A stretch of 64,000 nucleotides of DNA from Chryseolinea serpens (GTDB lineage Bacteria; Bacteroidota; Bacteroidia; Cytophagales; Cyclobacteriaceae): positions 868,001 to 932,000 of the forward strand of contig NZ_FQWQ01000002.1 of NCBI RefSeq assembly GCF_900129725.1. The letters run 5' to 3'. Numbering within the stretch: position 1 is the first letter of the stretch; each line of letters opens with the position of its first letter. The notes under the pieces were generated by a model. The model was not told where the DNA came from and did not search any database. It was given only the letters and a program-made list of their open reading frames with translations. Position numbers and translations under genes: made by a program. Positions 54,990 through 63,428 of this stretch are shown here, one piece after another.

Positions 54990-56948
54990 ATGAACACGTT
55001 TTCCCGTACCACCCTCATTGTTCTGGTCCTGTCGCTACTCGCACAATGCGACGGCTATGAATTTCCCAAACCGCCCTATCCCACCGTGGCCACAAACGCC
55101 GTGACAAACATTTCGGCATCCGGTGCAACGTTGCAAGGAACGATCCTGGCCGTGAACGACGAACCCATCATCGATCACGGTTTTGTCTGGTCCTTTAGCG
55201 ACTTCAACACCATCGCGTCCTTCAAAGGTTCTCTTGGCGCGACCGAAGGCGCGGGCCCGTTCAGCTTCGATCTCGCGGCCGGACTGTTTGCCGATTCCAC
55301 CTACTACGTGAAAGCGTACGTCTCCACAAAGACCTACACCACCTATGGCACAGTGGTCTCTTTCCGCAGCCAGGGAAGCAACGCACCGCACATCGAAAGC
55401 TTTTCTCCTTCCGAAGGAACGCCGGGCGACACCGTGGTGATCAAAGGAAACTATTTCACCACCGTCACCAAATACGTGCGTGTGAAGTTTGGCAGTTTCG
55501 ATGCCCAGGTGGTGCGCAGCGACGAGCATACCGTTGTCTGCATTGTACCCAAAGACATTCCCGACCCCACAGCAGTGATCACGGTGGCGGTAACGGACAA
55601 AACCGGAACGTCGCCGACGCCTTTCAAATTAAGGTTCCTTGCCCTCGACAGTTTCTCGCCAACCGTGGGAACGTTTGGTGATGTGATCACCTTGCAAGGC
55701 GGAAATTTCAATACGGATCCATCGAAAAACATCGTCACCTTTGGCGATAAGGTGGCCACCGTGGTGGAGGGCACCGCCACCACATTGAAGGTGATCGTTC
55801 CCACCACCGTACGAACAAAAGAAAACAAACTGACGGTAATCAACGGTGTGCAGAAGTCTGCGTTCAACGAAAGTTTTACCATCACGGCGCCTATCATTTC
55901 CGCGCTGTCGACGGTTAGCGACTACACCGGCGCGATCGTCGAGATCACCGGCGACAATTTCAATCCCGACAAGACGGGCGACCTGGTGAGGGTCCTCTCC
56001 CAAAAGACGGTGGGGAGCTATCGAGACGTCGAGGTGGTGAGCGCGACCCGCACCACGTTGTCGTTCCGCATTCCCAGCGAACTCGGCTACCGATCGTTCA
56101 AGGTCGAACTGAAGGTGGCCGAACAAAGCGCGTTTAGTCAACAGACGTTCACACTGAAAGATGCCTGGCTGCTCATCGGCGTCCTGGCCGAAAGCGACCT
56201 CCGCTATGGCGTAACAGGCTTCACCCTGAATGGAAAAGGCTATCAAGGTCTCGGCAATCCGAATAATGAAAAACAAATTTCTGAGTTCGACGCCGCAAAC
56301 AATTCATGGACTCAAATCGCCGCCATTCCTGGCATACCCCGAACAGCGCCGGTTAGTTTTGCAGTGGGTAACCTGGGTTATGTGGGCTTGGGTGGCGACA
56401 AAGATTTTTATGCCTACTCTCCACAAACCGACAGCTGGACATCGATCGCAACCTTCCCCCAACTCCCCGCAGTACCTGGAGCCCAGCCCCTACCCGCCGG
56501 CGCATCGGCCGGAGGCAAAGGTTATGTGGCCACCTTTACCCCGCACGACAACTTCCTGGAGTACGATCCACAAACCGATGCCTGGACAAAGAAAGCAGAG
56601 CTGCCCGCTTCAAGCTCACTGGGCTGGACGTTCACCATTCAGGATCAGTTATATGTAGCACTACCCACGAAGCTCTATCAATACGACGCTACAAACGACA
56701 CCTGGATCGAGAAAACCGGGACGAGCATATCCGCGGCCTACACCATTGGCTACACGCTAAATGACAAGGGCTACATCCGGGGTTCGGAAAACATATACGA
56801 ATACAACCCAACGACCGACGCCTGGCGAATCATTCCCGATAACAAGCATGCTCCATCCGGGCCTATCCCCTTTGTGATCGACGGCCGTCTTTATTTGGGC
56901 AGCACGATGCAAGGAGACCTCTGGGAATTTGATCCTGCGTTTGAATAA
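54990..56948 (+). CDS. Surface lipoprotein with IPT/TIG and Kelch-type repeats
   Basis: A 652-residue lipoprotein (lipidated Cys20 in LAQC). It has an Ig-like domain (about 25-130), three IPT/TIG domains (about 135-380: IESFSPSEGTPGDTVVIKG, LDSFSPTVGTFGDVITLQGG, ALSTVSDYTGAIVEITG) and a Kelch-like beta-propeller (about 390-650) with repeats such as EFDAANNSWTQIAAIPG and EYNPTTDAWRIIPDN. It probably sits on the cell surface with the barrel protein encoded two bases upstream and binds a polysaccharide or protein; the ligand is unknown. Confidence 0.85.
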   Translation: MNTFSRTTLIVLVLSLLAQCDGYEFPKPPYPTVATNAVTNISASGATLQGTILAVNDEPIIDHGFVWSFSDFNTIASFKGSLGATEGAGPFSFDLAAGLFADSTYYVKAYVSTKTYTTYGTVVSFRSQGSNAPHIESFSPSEGTPGDTVVIKGNYFTTVTKYVRVKFGSFDAQVVRSDEHTVVCIVPKDIPDPTAVITVAVTDKTGTSPTPFKLRFLALDSFSPTVGTFGDVITLQGGNFNTDPSKNIVTFGDKVATVVEGTATTLKVIVPTTVRTKENKLTVINGVQKSAFNESFTITAPIISALSTVSDYTGAIVEITGDNFNPDKTGDLVRVLSQKTVGSYRDVEVVSATRTTLSFRIPSELGYRSFKVELKVAEQSAFSQQTFTLKDAWLLIGVLAESDLRYGVTGFTLNGKGYQGLGNPNNEKQISEFDAANNSWTQIAAIPGIPRTAPVSFAVGNLGYVGLGGDKDFYAYSPQTDSWTSIATFPQLPAVPGAQPLPAGASAGGKGYVATFTPHDNFLEYDPQTDAWTKKAELPASSSLGWTFTIQDQLYVALPTKLYQYDATNDTWIEKTGTSISAAYTIGYTLNDKGYIRGSENIYEYNPTTDAWRIIPDNKHAPSGPIPFVIDGRLYLGSTMQGDLWEFDPAFE

Positions 56949-57111
56949 CATGGAGTGATCGATATTATTTCTTTCGCCAAGCCCACACCTACTAAAAAAT
57001 AGAAAACCCCACATAAAAACCGTCCTGTTTCCCAGGCATTCATCAAACTGCAAAGCCATTGCAGTGGGGAGGATTATATTCAACTATAGCCCCTCACCAA
57101 ACCCAACGGCC

Positions 57112-57429
57112 ATGCTACCCTACATCATCCTATTCTCCTGCCTCATCCCGATCGGCATCTGGCTTCGCTTCTTCACGCCTCGCCGCGGATTTTGGTTTGG
57201 CCACCGCTCCGATCGAACGCCGCACCATGACGAGGATTGGAAAATGGTCAATAAACTTATTGGCATTTGTTGCCTCTATTCGGGTTTGGTGCTCACCGCC
57301 TCATCGATCTGCGCCATGTTCTTTCCCGAGCTCCGGCTTACATACATCATTCTGATGCTGATCGCCTTCACCACGGCATCTATTTTTATCATAGAATATT
57401 TTATCGATTCAAACATCCACTCCGAATAA
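57112..57429 (+). CDS. SdpI-like small membrane protein
   Basis: A 105-residue protein with three hydrophobic helices (about 2-18, 50-70 and 76-97). Between the first two, GHRSDRTPHHDEDWKMVNKL recalls the G-x-R-T...W...N motif of the SdpI/YhfL family, in which SdpI gives immunity to the SdpC toxin; most homologues have unknown roles. The ATG at 57112 removes a non-membrane extension. Confidence 0.55.
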   Translation: MLPYIILFSCLIPIGIWLRFFTPRRGFWFGHRSDRTPHHDEDWKMVNKLIGICCLYSGLVLTASSICAMFFPELRLTYIILMLIAFTTASIFIIEYFIDSNIHSE

Positions 57430-57556
57430 CCTCCCCTCCTCCAAATTGTGTCACGTGGTCTTTCAATGACTCAATCACCCCTCCATAAAGTCGGAATAAC
57501 ACCCCAAAAAAGTACGAGAGGTCGCCTACGTTTGTCTGAAACAACCAAGCGATCTT

Positions 57557-58135
57557 ATGCGAAAATTAACACTGCAGGTACAGATTTCAATCGACGGCTA
57601 CATCGCCCCCACAAAAAATACGGGCCACTGGCTGGTTTGGGGTTGGGGACCGGAGTGGACCTGGGATGAGGCCCTCCGCACCCGCTTCAACAATCTGCAT
57701 ACATCCATCGACACGGTGCTCCTCAGCAAAAACATGGCGGAAGAAGGTTTCATCAACCATTGGGCTACCGTATCGTCAAACCCGGACGATCCACAATACC
57801 CTTTTGCAAAAAGTATCACGGATGCCGCCAAGGTCGTGTTCACAAAAACCATAAAGAAATCAGCATGGCCCAACACCACGTTGGCTAAAGGCGACCTGGC
57901 GACCGAAGTGAACAAACTGAAAAACACACCCGGAAAAGATCTGATCGTCTATGGCGGAGCGTCATTTGTTTCCGCACTCATCCAGGCAAATCTCATCGAC
58001 GAGTTCCTGCTCTTCGTAAATCCTGTGACACTTGGCGAAGGGCTTCCCATCTTTCACGAGCGTCGCGATTTGCGGCTCGTCAGCAGCCAGGGGTATGCCT
58101 GTGGCGTAACCGTTATGCACTATGCCGCAAAATAA
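57557..58135 (+). CDS. Dihydrofolate-reductase-like protein (RibD C-terminal family)
   Basis: A 192-residue NADPH-binding reductase of the RibD-C/DHFR superfamily: N-terminal strand LTLQVQISIDGYIA, central KSITDAAKVVFTKT, and GKDLIVYGGASFVSALIQANLIDEFLLFVNPVTLGEG with the Gly-Gly dinucleotide motif. Members of this subgroup are stand-alone reductases of unknown substrate, distinct from FolA. It is convergent with the AraC-family gene. Confidence 0.88.
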   Translation: MRKLTLQVQISIDGYIAPTKNTGHWLVWGWGPEWTWDEALRTRFNNLHTSIDTVLLSKNMAEEGFINHWATVSSNPDDPQYPFAKSITDAAKVVFTKTIKKSAWPNTTLAKGDLATEVNKLKNTPGKDLIVYGGASFVSALIQANLIDEFLLFVNPVTLGEGLPIFHERRDLRLVSSQGYACGVTVMHYAAK

Positions 58136-58150
58136 AATGGAAACAAATCA

Positions 58151-58167
58151 CGCGGGGTAATCCCGCG
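58151..58167. terminator. Short GC-rich hairpin between convergent genes
   Basis: CGCGGG (58151-58156) pairs with CCCGCG (58162-58167) over a 5-base loop. It lies between the stops of the reductase and AraC genes. No U-run follows, so its strength as a terminator is doubtful. Confidence 0.4.
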
Positions 58168-58192
58168 GATAACACTCATCCTAAACCAAAAC

Positions 58193-59041
58193 TCAATTCG
58201 CCAGGGCCGCATTAACGGCCACCGGGCTCGGCTCGCTGGCCACCTTTGACGGTGCCACGCCGAAAGCTTTCTTGAAGGCGAACGAAAAGTGTGAGAGATC
58301 TTTGAAGCCCACGTCCAGGTAGACGTCGCTCACGCGGTGTCCTTTTTCCTTGATGAGGTAGTAGGCGTCCTTAAGGCGCTGTTGTTGCAGCCAGCGGTTG
58401 GGTGAGGTGTGGAAAATGCGTTCGAAGTCGCGCTTAAAGGTGGCGAGGCTGCGGCCGGTGAGATAGGCAAAGCGACTGAGGTCGACGTTGAATTTATAAT
58501 GCTGGTGCATGTAGGCCTCGAGGTCCACTTTGCCCGGCGCAGAAAAGTCGAACAGGGCGTCTTTCAACTCCGGGTACGTTTGCAGCAGGAGCATGACAGC
58601 TTCCTTCACTTTCAATTCGGTGATGCTCTTGCTCAGATCGCTTGTTGCATTCAGATACGGCGTCAGCGAGTCGATAAAGTTTTTAAGGAGCAGACTGGGT
58701 TCCAGCTTCAGCACGTTCTCGCCTTCGTAGGGTTTGCTGGCGTGCAGGTTGTGTTCCATGCTGATGGCGCGCAGGGTCTCCTGGTCGATGGCGATCGAGA
58801 TCGACCGGTATTCGCCACCGGTCGGGGGGCGTTTCGTGTATTTGGCCAGTTGGTTCCGTCTCAGGAACCTGAAGTCGCCTTCGTTAAAATGATACGTCTT
58901 TCCTTCCTGGTGCAGATCCGAGCTTCCCGACAAAGTGTAGCCGAAAATGTGGTCGGGTACAAATTGTTCGCCTTCACTGCTTTTGTGGGAGTAGCACGAG
59001 TAGAGGATGTGGGGGAGCGATGTTGAATTTTTTTGAGCCAT
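58193..59041 (-). CDS. AraC-family transcriptional regulator
   Basis: A 282-residue regulator with an N-terminal cupin-like sensing domain (about 25-130, GYTLSGSSDLHQEGKTYHFNEGDFRFL) and a C-terminal AraC-type double helix-turn-helix (about 170-265: LSRFAYLTGRSLATFKRDFERIFHTSPNRWL and VSDVYLDVGFKDLSHFSFAFKKAFGVAPS). It lies 106 bases downstream of the SDR gene on the same strand; AraC/SDR pairs of this type are common, so it probably controls the SDR or another oxidative or aldehyde response gene. The effector is unknown. Confidence 0.93.
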   Translation of the reverse strand: MAQKNSTSLPHILYSCYSHKSSEGEQFVPDHIFGYTLSGSSDLHQEGKTYHFNEGDFRFLRRNQLAKYTKRPPTGGEYRSISIAIDQETLRAISMEHNLHASKPYEGENVLKLEPSLLLKNFIDSLTPYLNATSDLSKSITELKVKEAVMLLLQTYPELKDALFDFSAPGKVDLEAYMHQHYKFNVDLSRFAYLTGRSLATFKRDFERIFHTSPNRWLQQQRLKDAYYLIKEKGHRVSDVYLDVGFKDLSHFSFAFKKAFGVAPSKVASEPSPVAVNAALAN

Positions 59042-59059
59042 GGGTCTTCAATCGGTTTT

Positions 59060-59145
59060 GAACCGCAAAGGCGCTGAGGGCGAAAAGTCGACGCAACGTT
59101 CATTGCGTTTTCCTTGCGATCTTGGCGCCTCTGCGGGTTTAAAGT
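59060..59145. repeat. Imperfect inverted repeat of the CGCAGAG/CGCAAAG family
   Basis: The left arm (about 59061-59086, AACCGCAAAGGCGCTGAGGG) pairs imperfectly with the right arm (about 59112-59143, ending GGCGCCTCTGCGGGTTT). It sits between the SDR stop and the AraC start on the minus strand and may weaken read-through from SDR into AraC. It is the least perfect family member in this window. Confidence 0.55.
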
Positions 59146-59147
59146 CT

Positions 59148-60044
59148 CTAACGTTTATCGATAGCCTTTAAGTTCATCAACGTCTTACCAGCTTCTGTTT
59201 GCAGGAAGTTCACGGCGTCGTCGGCATCGGTGGAAACGGTTACGGGCAGCCATTTTTCGAATTCGGCCTTACGTAAATCATCTCCCATTTTTACAATGCC
59301 GGCGGCTTCACTGCCCAGCACCAGGTGCACCGGAGGCTCGGGATGATCAACGAGGTCGATCATGGCCTGGGCGGCTTTGTCGGGGTCGCCCATGGGTACA
59401 AAGCTGCCGCTGGTCAAAAAGCTACGTGCCCGGTCGACGGTGTCTTCATAGCCTTCCAGTGGTGGGGCAAAGGTCATGGAGGGTCCAGCCCAGTCCGTCC
59501 GGAAGCCACCGGGCTCCACGCTGGTCACGCGGATGCCGAGCGGCGCCACTTCTTTTGCCAGCGCCTCGCTGAATCCTCCTAAACCAAACTTGGCGGCCTG
59601 GTACATGCTCAGACCCGAACCGGCCACGCGTCCGCCAACCGAACTGATCTGCAAAATCCTTCCGGAACGTTGCTTCCGCATATAGGGCAGCACGGCGCGC
59701 GATACTTCGATGGGTGCATATAAATTTATATCCAGCTGACTGTGCACCTGCTCGTCGGTAAAGGCTTCGGCTGCACCAACAATGCCCACGCCGGCATTGT
59801 TCACCAGCACATCGATCCTTCCAAAGCGGGCGATCGTTTCGGATACTGCGTTACGGATCTCTTCGTTGCTGGTCACGTCCAGCTTTATGGCGAGGATCTT
59901 TCCCGGATATTTTTCTACCAGGTCGCTCAACTGCTTCGGGTCCCTGGCGGTGGCGGCCACTTTGTCGCCGTGGGCCAATACGGCTGTTGTCAGGCTGCGT
60001 CCCAATCCGCGGGAGCTGCCGGTGATAAACCAAACTTTTGTCAT
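59148..60044 (-). CDS. Short-chain dehydrogenase/reductase (SDR)
   Basis: A 298-residue classical SDR. It has TGSSRGLG (residues 8-15, cofactor), ATARDP (Arg favours NADP), NNAGVG, catalytic Ser in ISSVGG and the YQAAK catalytic pair. The C-terminal extension of about 60 residues is typical of the SDR group often paired with AraC regulators. The substrate cannot be told from sequence. It is divergent from the phosphoesterase gene. Confidence 0.94.
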   Translation of the reverse strand: MTKVWFITGSSRGLGRSLTTAVLAHGDKVAATARDPKQLSDLVEKYPGKILAIKLDVTSNEEIRNAVSETIARFGRIDVLVNNAGVGIVGAAEAFTDEQVHSQLDINLYAPIEVSRAVLPYMRKQRSGRILQISSVGGRVAGSGLSMYQAAKFGLGGFSEALAKEVAPLGIRVTSVEPGGFRTDWAGPSMTFAPPLEGYEDTVDRARSFLTSGSFVPMGDPDKAAQAMIDLVDHPEPPVHLVLGSEAAGIVKMGDDLRKAEFEKWLPVTVSTDADDAVNFLQTEAGKTLMNLKAIDKR

Positions 60045-60199
60045 GATGTTGTTTTTTTTGTTGAGACAAAGGTATGGGAGGGGCCAGGCCCGTTGTTTTG
60101 TTGATCAGCTCAAGTTGCTTTGTTAAAAAGATCATGTCGGGGCATCAAAGGCCACGCACGTCACTGCGGCATTTATCCGGCAAATATTATTTTAGCGTC

Positions 60200-60709
60200 A
60201 TGAAAATCGGTCTGCTGTCGGACACACACAATTATCTCGACCCCAAGGTCTTTTCGTATTTCAAGGATTGTGACGAGGTGTGGCATGCCGGCGACATCGG
60301 CGATCGCTCCGTGATCGAGCAACTGGAAGCCTTCAAACCCGTGCGCGCCGTTTTCGGCAACGTCGACGACAAAGTGCTGCAAACCGACTATCCCGAGGAT
60401 GTGCGCACCACCATCGAGGGCGTCAAGATATGGATGACGCACATCGGCGGTGCACCGCCAAATTATAATCCACGCATCAAGAAATTTCTGAATATCGATC
60501 CGCCCGATGTTTTTATCTGCGGCCACTCCCACATCCTGCGCATCAAGCGCGATCCGAAATACAACAACATGCTTTATGTCAACCCGGGGGCTGCGGGCCA
60601 ACATGGGTTTCATTTGGTGAAGACCATTGTGCGGTTTGAGATCACGGCCGGGAAAGTTCAGAATATGGAAGTGATCGAGTTGGGCAAACGTGGGGCTATC
60701 GTTGCATAG
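60200..60709 (+). CDS. YfcE/MJ0936-family metallophosphoesterase
   Basis: A 169-residue calcineurin-like phosphodiesterase. Metal-binding blocks are in order: SDTHNY (residues 8-13), HAGDIGD, FGNVDD, THIGG and CGHSHILR with NPGAAG, as in YfcE and MJ0936. The substrate in vivo is unknown; family members hydrolyse phosphodiester model substrates. The ATG at 60200 gives the exact family start MKIGLLSDTH; an upstream in-frame start adds 42 unrelated residues. Confidence 0.9.
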   Translation: MKIGLLSDTHNYLDPKVFSYFKDCDEVWHAGDIGDRSVIEQLEAFKPVRAVFGNVDDKVLQTDYPEDVRTTIEGVKIWMTHIGGAPPNYNPRIKKFLNIDPPDVFICGHSHILRIKRDPKYNNMLYVNPGAAGQHGFHLVKTIVRFEITAGKVQNMEVIELGKRGAIVA

Positions 60710-60778
60710 CGAGACGCGCGTCGTGCGTTCCGACGAGCGTTTACAGCGAGATCAAATGTCTTAGATCAACAAGACGTA

Positions 60779-61249
60779 CTAGAATCGATACGTCAATCCC
60801 ACCCCATTCTGGGTAAAGTTAAACGCAGTCTGCGTTTCGAGGTAGCGTTGGTATTTCTTGTTTCCTTTGGTCCAGAGAATGATGCCGGGAACCGTGAGAC
60901 CCACTCCCGCCACCACGCCGAGCACTCCCATGGCTTGATCCATTTCGCCGTCGGTGTAGGTTGAGCCGTTGTTGGTGTTCACATGCGTCTGACCCGAGGT
61001 AGGATCCGCCGTGGAAGCGATGATCGCTCCGGCGATGATCAGGCCGCTGCCGCAAATGGTCATGATCGTACCCGCACCACGCATGCGCAATCCCGGAGGC
61101 TTGCTGGCCTCATAGGCAATGCGCATCGTCTTTTTTTGGATCACGGGACTCACTACCGCTGTGCTCCCGGCTGCGCCGAGCGCGCGGTACTGGGCATGTC
61201 CGGTAGCCCATACGCTGAGCAGGACAATCAAAGCCAGGCAACGTTTCAT
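60779..61249 (-). CDS. Exported membrane protein, unknown function
   Basis: A 156-residue protein with a signal peptide (to about residue 19, ATGHAQ) and two hydrophobic segments (about 58-80, GAGTIMTICGSGLIIAGAIIAS, and 108-128). It ends in GVGLTYRF with a terminal Phe, as in outer-membrane proteins, but the body looks like an inner-membrane hairpin. Function unknown. It lies 24 bases downstream of dnaN on the same strand. Confidence 0.6.
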   Translation of the reverse strand: MKRCLALIVLLSVWATGHAQYRALGAAGSTAVVSPVIQKKTMRIAYEASKPPGLRMRGAGTIMTICGSGLIIAGAIIASTADPTSGQTHVNTNNGSTYTDGEMDQAMGVLGVVAGVGLTVPGIILWTKGNKKYQRYLETQTAFNFTQNGVGLTYRF

Positions 61250-61273
61250 AACTATAACAAGCTGGTTAAGCGC

Positions 61274-62398
61274 TTATACGTACTGGTTCAGCATCACCGG
61301 CATCACCAGCATGAGGATGTCTTCGGCGTCGTCTTTTTCGGCCGGAAGGATCACCCCTGCTTTGTTGGGGGCCGACATGGTCAGTTTGATCTTGTCGGAA
61401 TCCATATTGGTGAGCATTTCGATGAGGAACTTGGCATTGAAACCGATCTCGATGTCTTCGCCTTCATGCTCGCAGCTGAGGCGCTCGTTGGCTTCGTTGG
61501 AGAAATCCAGATCTTCTGCGGAGATCTGCAATTCGCTGCCAGTGATTTTCAAACGCACCTGGTGCGTGGTCTTGTTGGCGTAGATGGAAATACGTTTCAG
61601 GGCACCCAACAGGTCGCTGCGCTCGATGGTCATCTTGATGTTGTTCACCGTAGGGATCACGTTGTCGTAGTCCGGGAAACGCTCGTCGATGAGGCGGCAG
61701 ATCATTTTGATGTTGCCAAACTTGAAGTAGGCGTTCGACATGTTGAAGTTGAGGCTCACTTCGGTGTTCTCCGAAGGCAAGGTCGCTTTCAACAAGTTCA
61801 GTGCTTTACGGGGAATGATGATGGAGTTGCCGTTCTCGGATTTCACATCCGATCTTCTGTAGCGCACCAGGCGGTGGCCGTCGGTGGCAACGAAGGTTGT
61901 ATTCTTATCGCCGAGGTTCACATACACGCCGGTCATGGCGGGGCGAAGCTCGTCGTTGCTGGTAGCAAAGATGGTGTTGTTCACGGCGCGGGCCAGCACT
62001 TCGGTGCTGATCTCGGCGGTGAAGTCGTTCGATACCGACGGCACTTTGGGGAAGTCGGTAGCGTTTTCGCCGGAAAGTTTATAGCGGCCGTTGTCGGAGA
62101 TGATCTCTACGCTGTAGGTAGATTCGTCGATCGAGAACGTAACGGGCTGTTCGGGAAGGTTTTTGAGGGTATCCAGCAAGATGCGGGCGGGCACGGCGAT
62201 GCTGCCTTTTTCTTTGGATTCAACCTGAAGTTCGGTGATCATAGACGTCTGCAGGTCCGAAGCCGTCACCGTCAGGCCGCCTTTCTCCAGCTCGAAAAGG
62301 AAATTTTCAAGGATCGGCACTACGGGGTTGGTGGTGATCACGCCGTTAATATTGGAGAGTTGCTTAAGCAGGTAAGCAGAGTTTACAATAAACTTCAT
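61274..62398 (-). CDS. dnaN: DNA polymerase III subunit beta (sliding clamp)
   Basis: A 374-residue clamp with the usual three domains: LKQLSNINGVITTNPVVPILENFLFEL in domain 1, GVYVNLGDKNTTFVATDGHRLVRYR in domain 2, and KAGVILPAEKDDAEDILMLVMPVML at the C-terminus. It dimerises into the ring that tethers the replicative polymerase. It is not next to dnaA as in many bacteria; it follows a DUF4340 gene and gldG, an order found in other Bacteroidota. Confidence 0.97.
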   Translation of the reverse strand: MKFIVNSAYLLKQLSNINGVITTNPVVPILENFLFELEKGGLTVTASDLQTSMITELQVESKEKGSIAVPARILLDTLKNLPEQPVTFSIDESTYSVEIISDNGRYKLSGENATDFPKVPSVSNDFTAEISTEVLARAVNNTIFATSNDELRPAMTGVYVNLGDKNTTFVATDGHRLVRYRRSDVKSENGNSIIIPRKALNLLKATLPSENTEVSLNFNMSNAYFKFGNIKMICRLIDERFPDYDNVIPTVNNIKMTIERSDLLGALKRISIYANKTTHQVRLKITGSELQISAEDLDFSNEANERLSCEHEGEDIEIGFNAKFLIEMLTNMDSDKIKLTMSAPNKAGVILPAEKDDAEDILMLVMPVMLNQYV

Positions 62399-62462
62399 TC
62401 GAAAGAGTGGTTGGTTTTTAAAGCGGGGTAAAGTTAGAAAGAAAACCGAAAAATAAAACCGC

Positions 62463-62480
62463 CCTTTTTGGTCAAAAAGG
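62463..62480. terminator. Hairpin between DUF4340 and dnaN, possible terminator
   Basis: CCTTTTTG (62463-62470) pairs perfectly with CAAAAAGG (62473-62480), with a realistic loop of about four bases. On the minus strand it follows the DUF4340 stop by 17 bases and is trailed by GCGGTTTTATTTTTC. It could end transcripts from gldG-DUF4340 before dnaN. Confidence 0.6.
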
Positions 62481-62496
62481 TGCTTCTGATCCGGTC

Positions 62497-63426
62497 CTAT
62501 TTTCCAAAGAAATGGCGGGGCCGCAGAATGGGAATCACCTTATCCTCAGCGATTAACGCCCACTGTTCTCCATCGATCAACCCCTGGAACGGCCCGTGCA
62601 CTGCACGTGGCGCATAGAGGCTCAAAACGTATTCTTTCTTGCCAATGTCCTTCACCCGCACGGTCATCACCGCAGGCGTTTGCGAAAGACTGTCCAGAAC
62701 GCCGCTGGCGGGCACAAACTCGTCGACTGTCAAAAGTGAAACGGCATCCAGGTAGTCGTTCAGTTTCGTGGTGTCGGCCTGCGAAAGGCCCTGGACGGTA
62801 AAAAAGCGGTCTTGCAAGGCCACGGCAAAATTATCGGAAGGCTTCGAAGGAAACTCCGTCTCCAAGCGTTGGAAATTGCGCCAGTTAAAGCCAAACACAA
62901 GTTTGTTGCGCCAGCCGCTTTCGGGCAATTCAAAAATTCCCGCCACATAAACGCGATAACCGGGAATGGTCACCAAATAGGGCTCGCCGTTTTCTTTGCT
63001 GAAATACGTTTGATTTTTTGCCTGGATCCCCCCGGAATAAAACGTTTCCACCGGTTTTCCCCCGGCCTGCAACACGATCTTCACACCGCGATCTTTCACC
63101 AAAGCACTCACCGAATCTTTCAAAGCTGCTGCCACGGGTCGTTTGGGTTCTGCTTGCAACAGGGTGGCCAGCAGCACTTCGATCATGTTGCGGTCGGCGT
63201 CGTAGCGGTCGTTCACTTTCCAGCGGCTGCCGTTGTATTTTAGTTGCACGCTGCCGGTTTTGGACGTTAGCGTCACCGCTTCGATGGTTTTCAGGTCGTA
63301 GCCTTTGAAAAGATTCTTGTCCACCTCGAACGTGCGCTCTTCGCGGGTCAGCCATGCGGTGGCGACGGTGGCCACCACGAGCACCACCAACAGGATCAAC
63401 AGCCGTTTATTTCTTTTTTCCTGCAT
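62497..63426 (-). CDS. DUF4340 protein linked to GldG
   Basis: A 309-residue protein with an N-terminal membrane helix (about residues 8-24, LLILLVVLVVATVATAW) and a large extracytoplasmic beta-rich region with DUF4340 signs (LKTIEAVTLTSKTGSVQLKY, SRWKVNDRYDADRNMIEVLL). DUF4340 proteins accompany GldF/GldG-type ABC transporters, so it probably serves the same transport complex. The ATG at 63426 is two bases after the gldG stop; the longer upstream frame lies within gldG. Confidence 0.85.
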   Translation of the reverse strand: MQEKRNKRLLILLVVLVVATVATAWLTREERTFEVDKNLFKGYDLKTIEAVTLTSKTGSVQLKYNGSRWKVNDRYDADRNMIEVLLATLLQAEPKRPVAAALKDSVSALVKDRGVKIVLQAGGKPVETFYSGGIQAKNQTYFSKENGEPYLVTIPGYRVYVAGIFELPESGWRNKLVFGFNWRNFQRLETEFPSKPSDNFAVALQDRFFTVQGLSQADTTKLNDYLDAVSLLTVDEFVPASGVLDSLSQTPAVMTVRVKDIGKKEYVLSLYAPRAVHGPFQGLIDGEQWALIAEDKVIPILRPRHFFGK

Positions 63427-63428
63427 CG

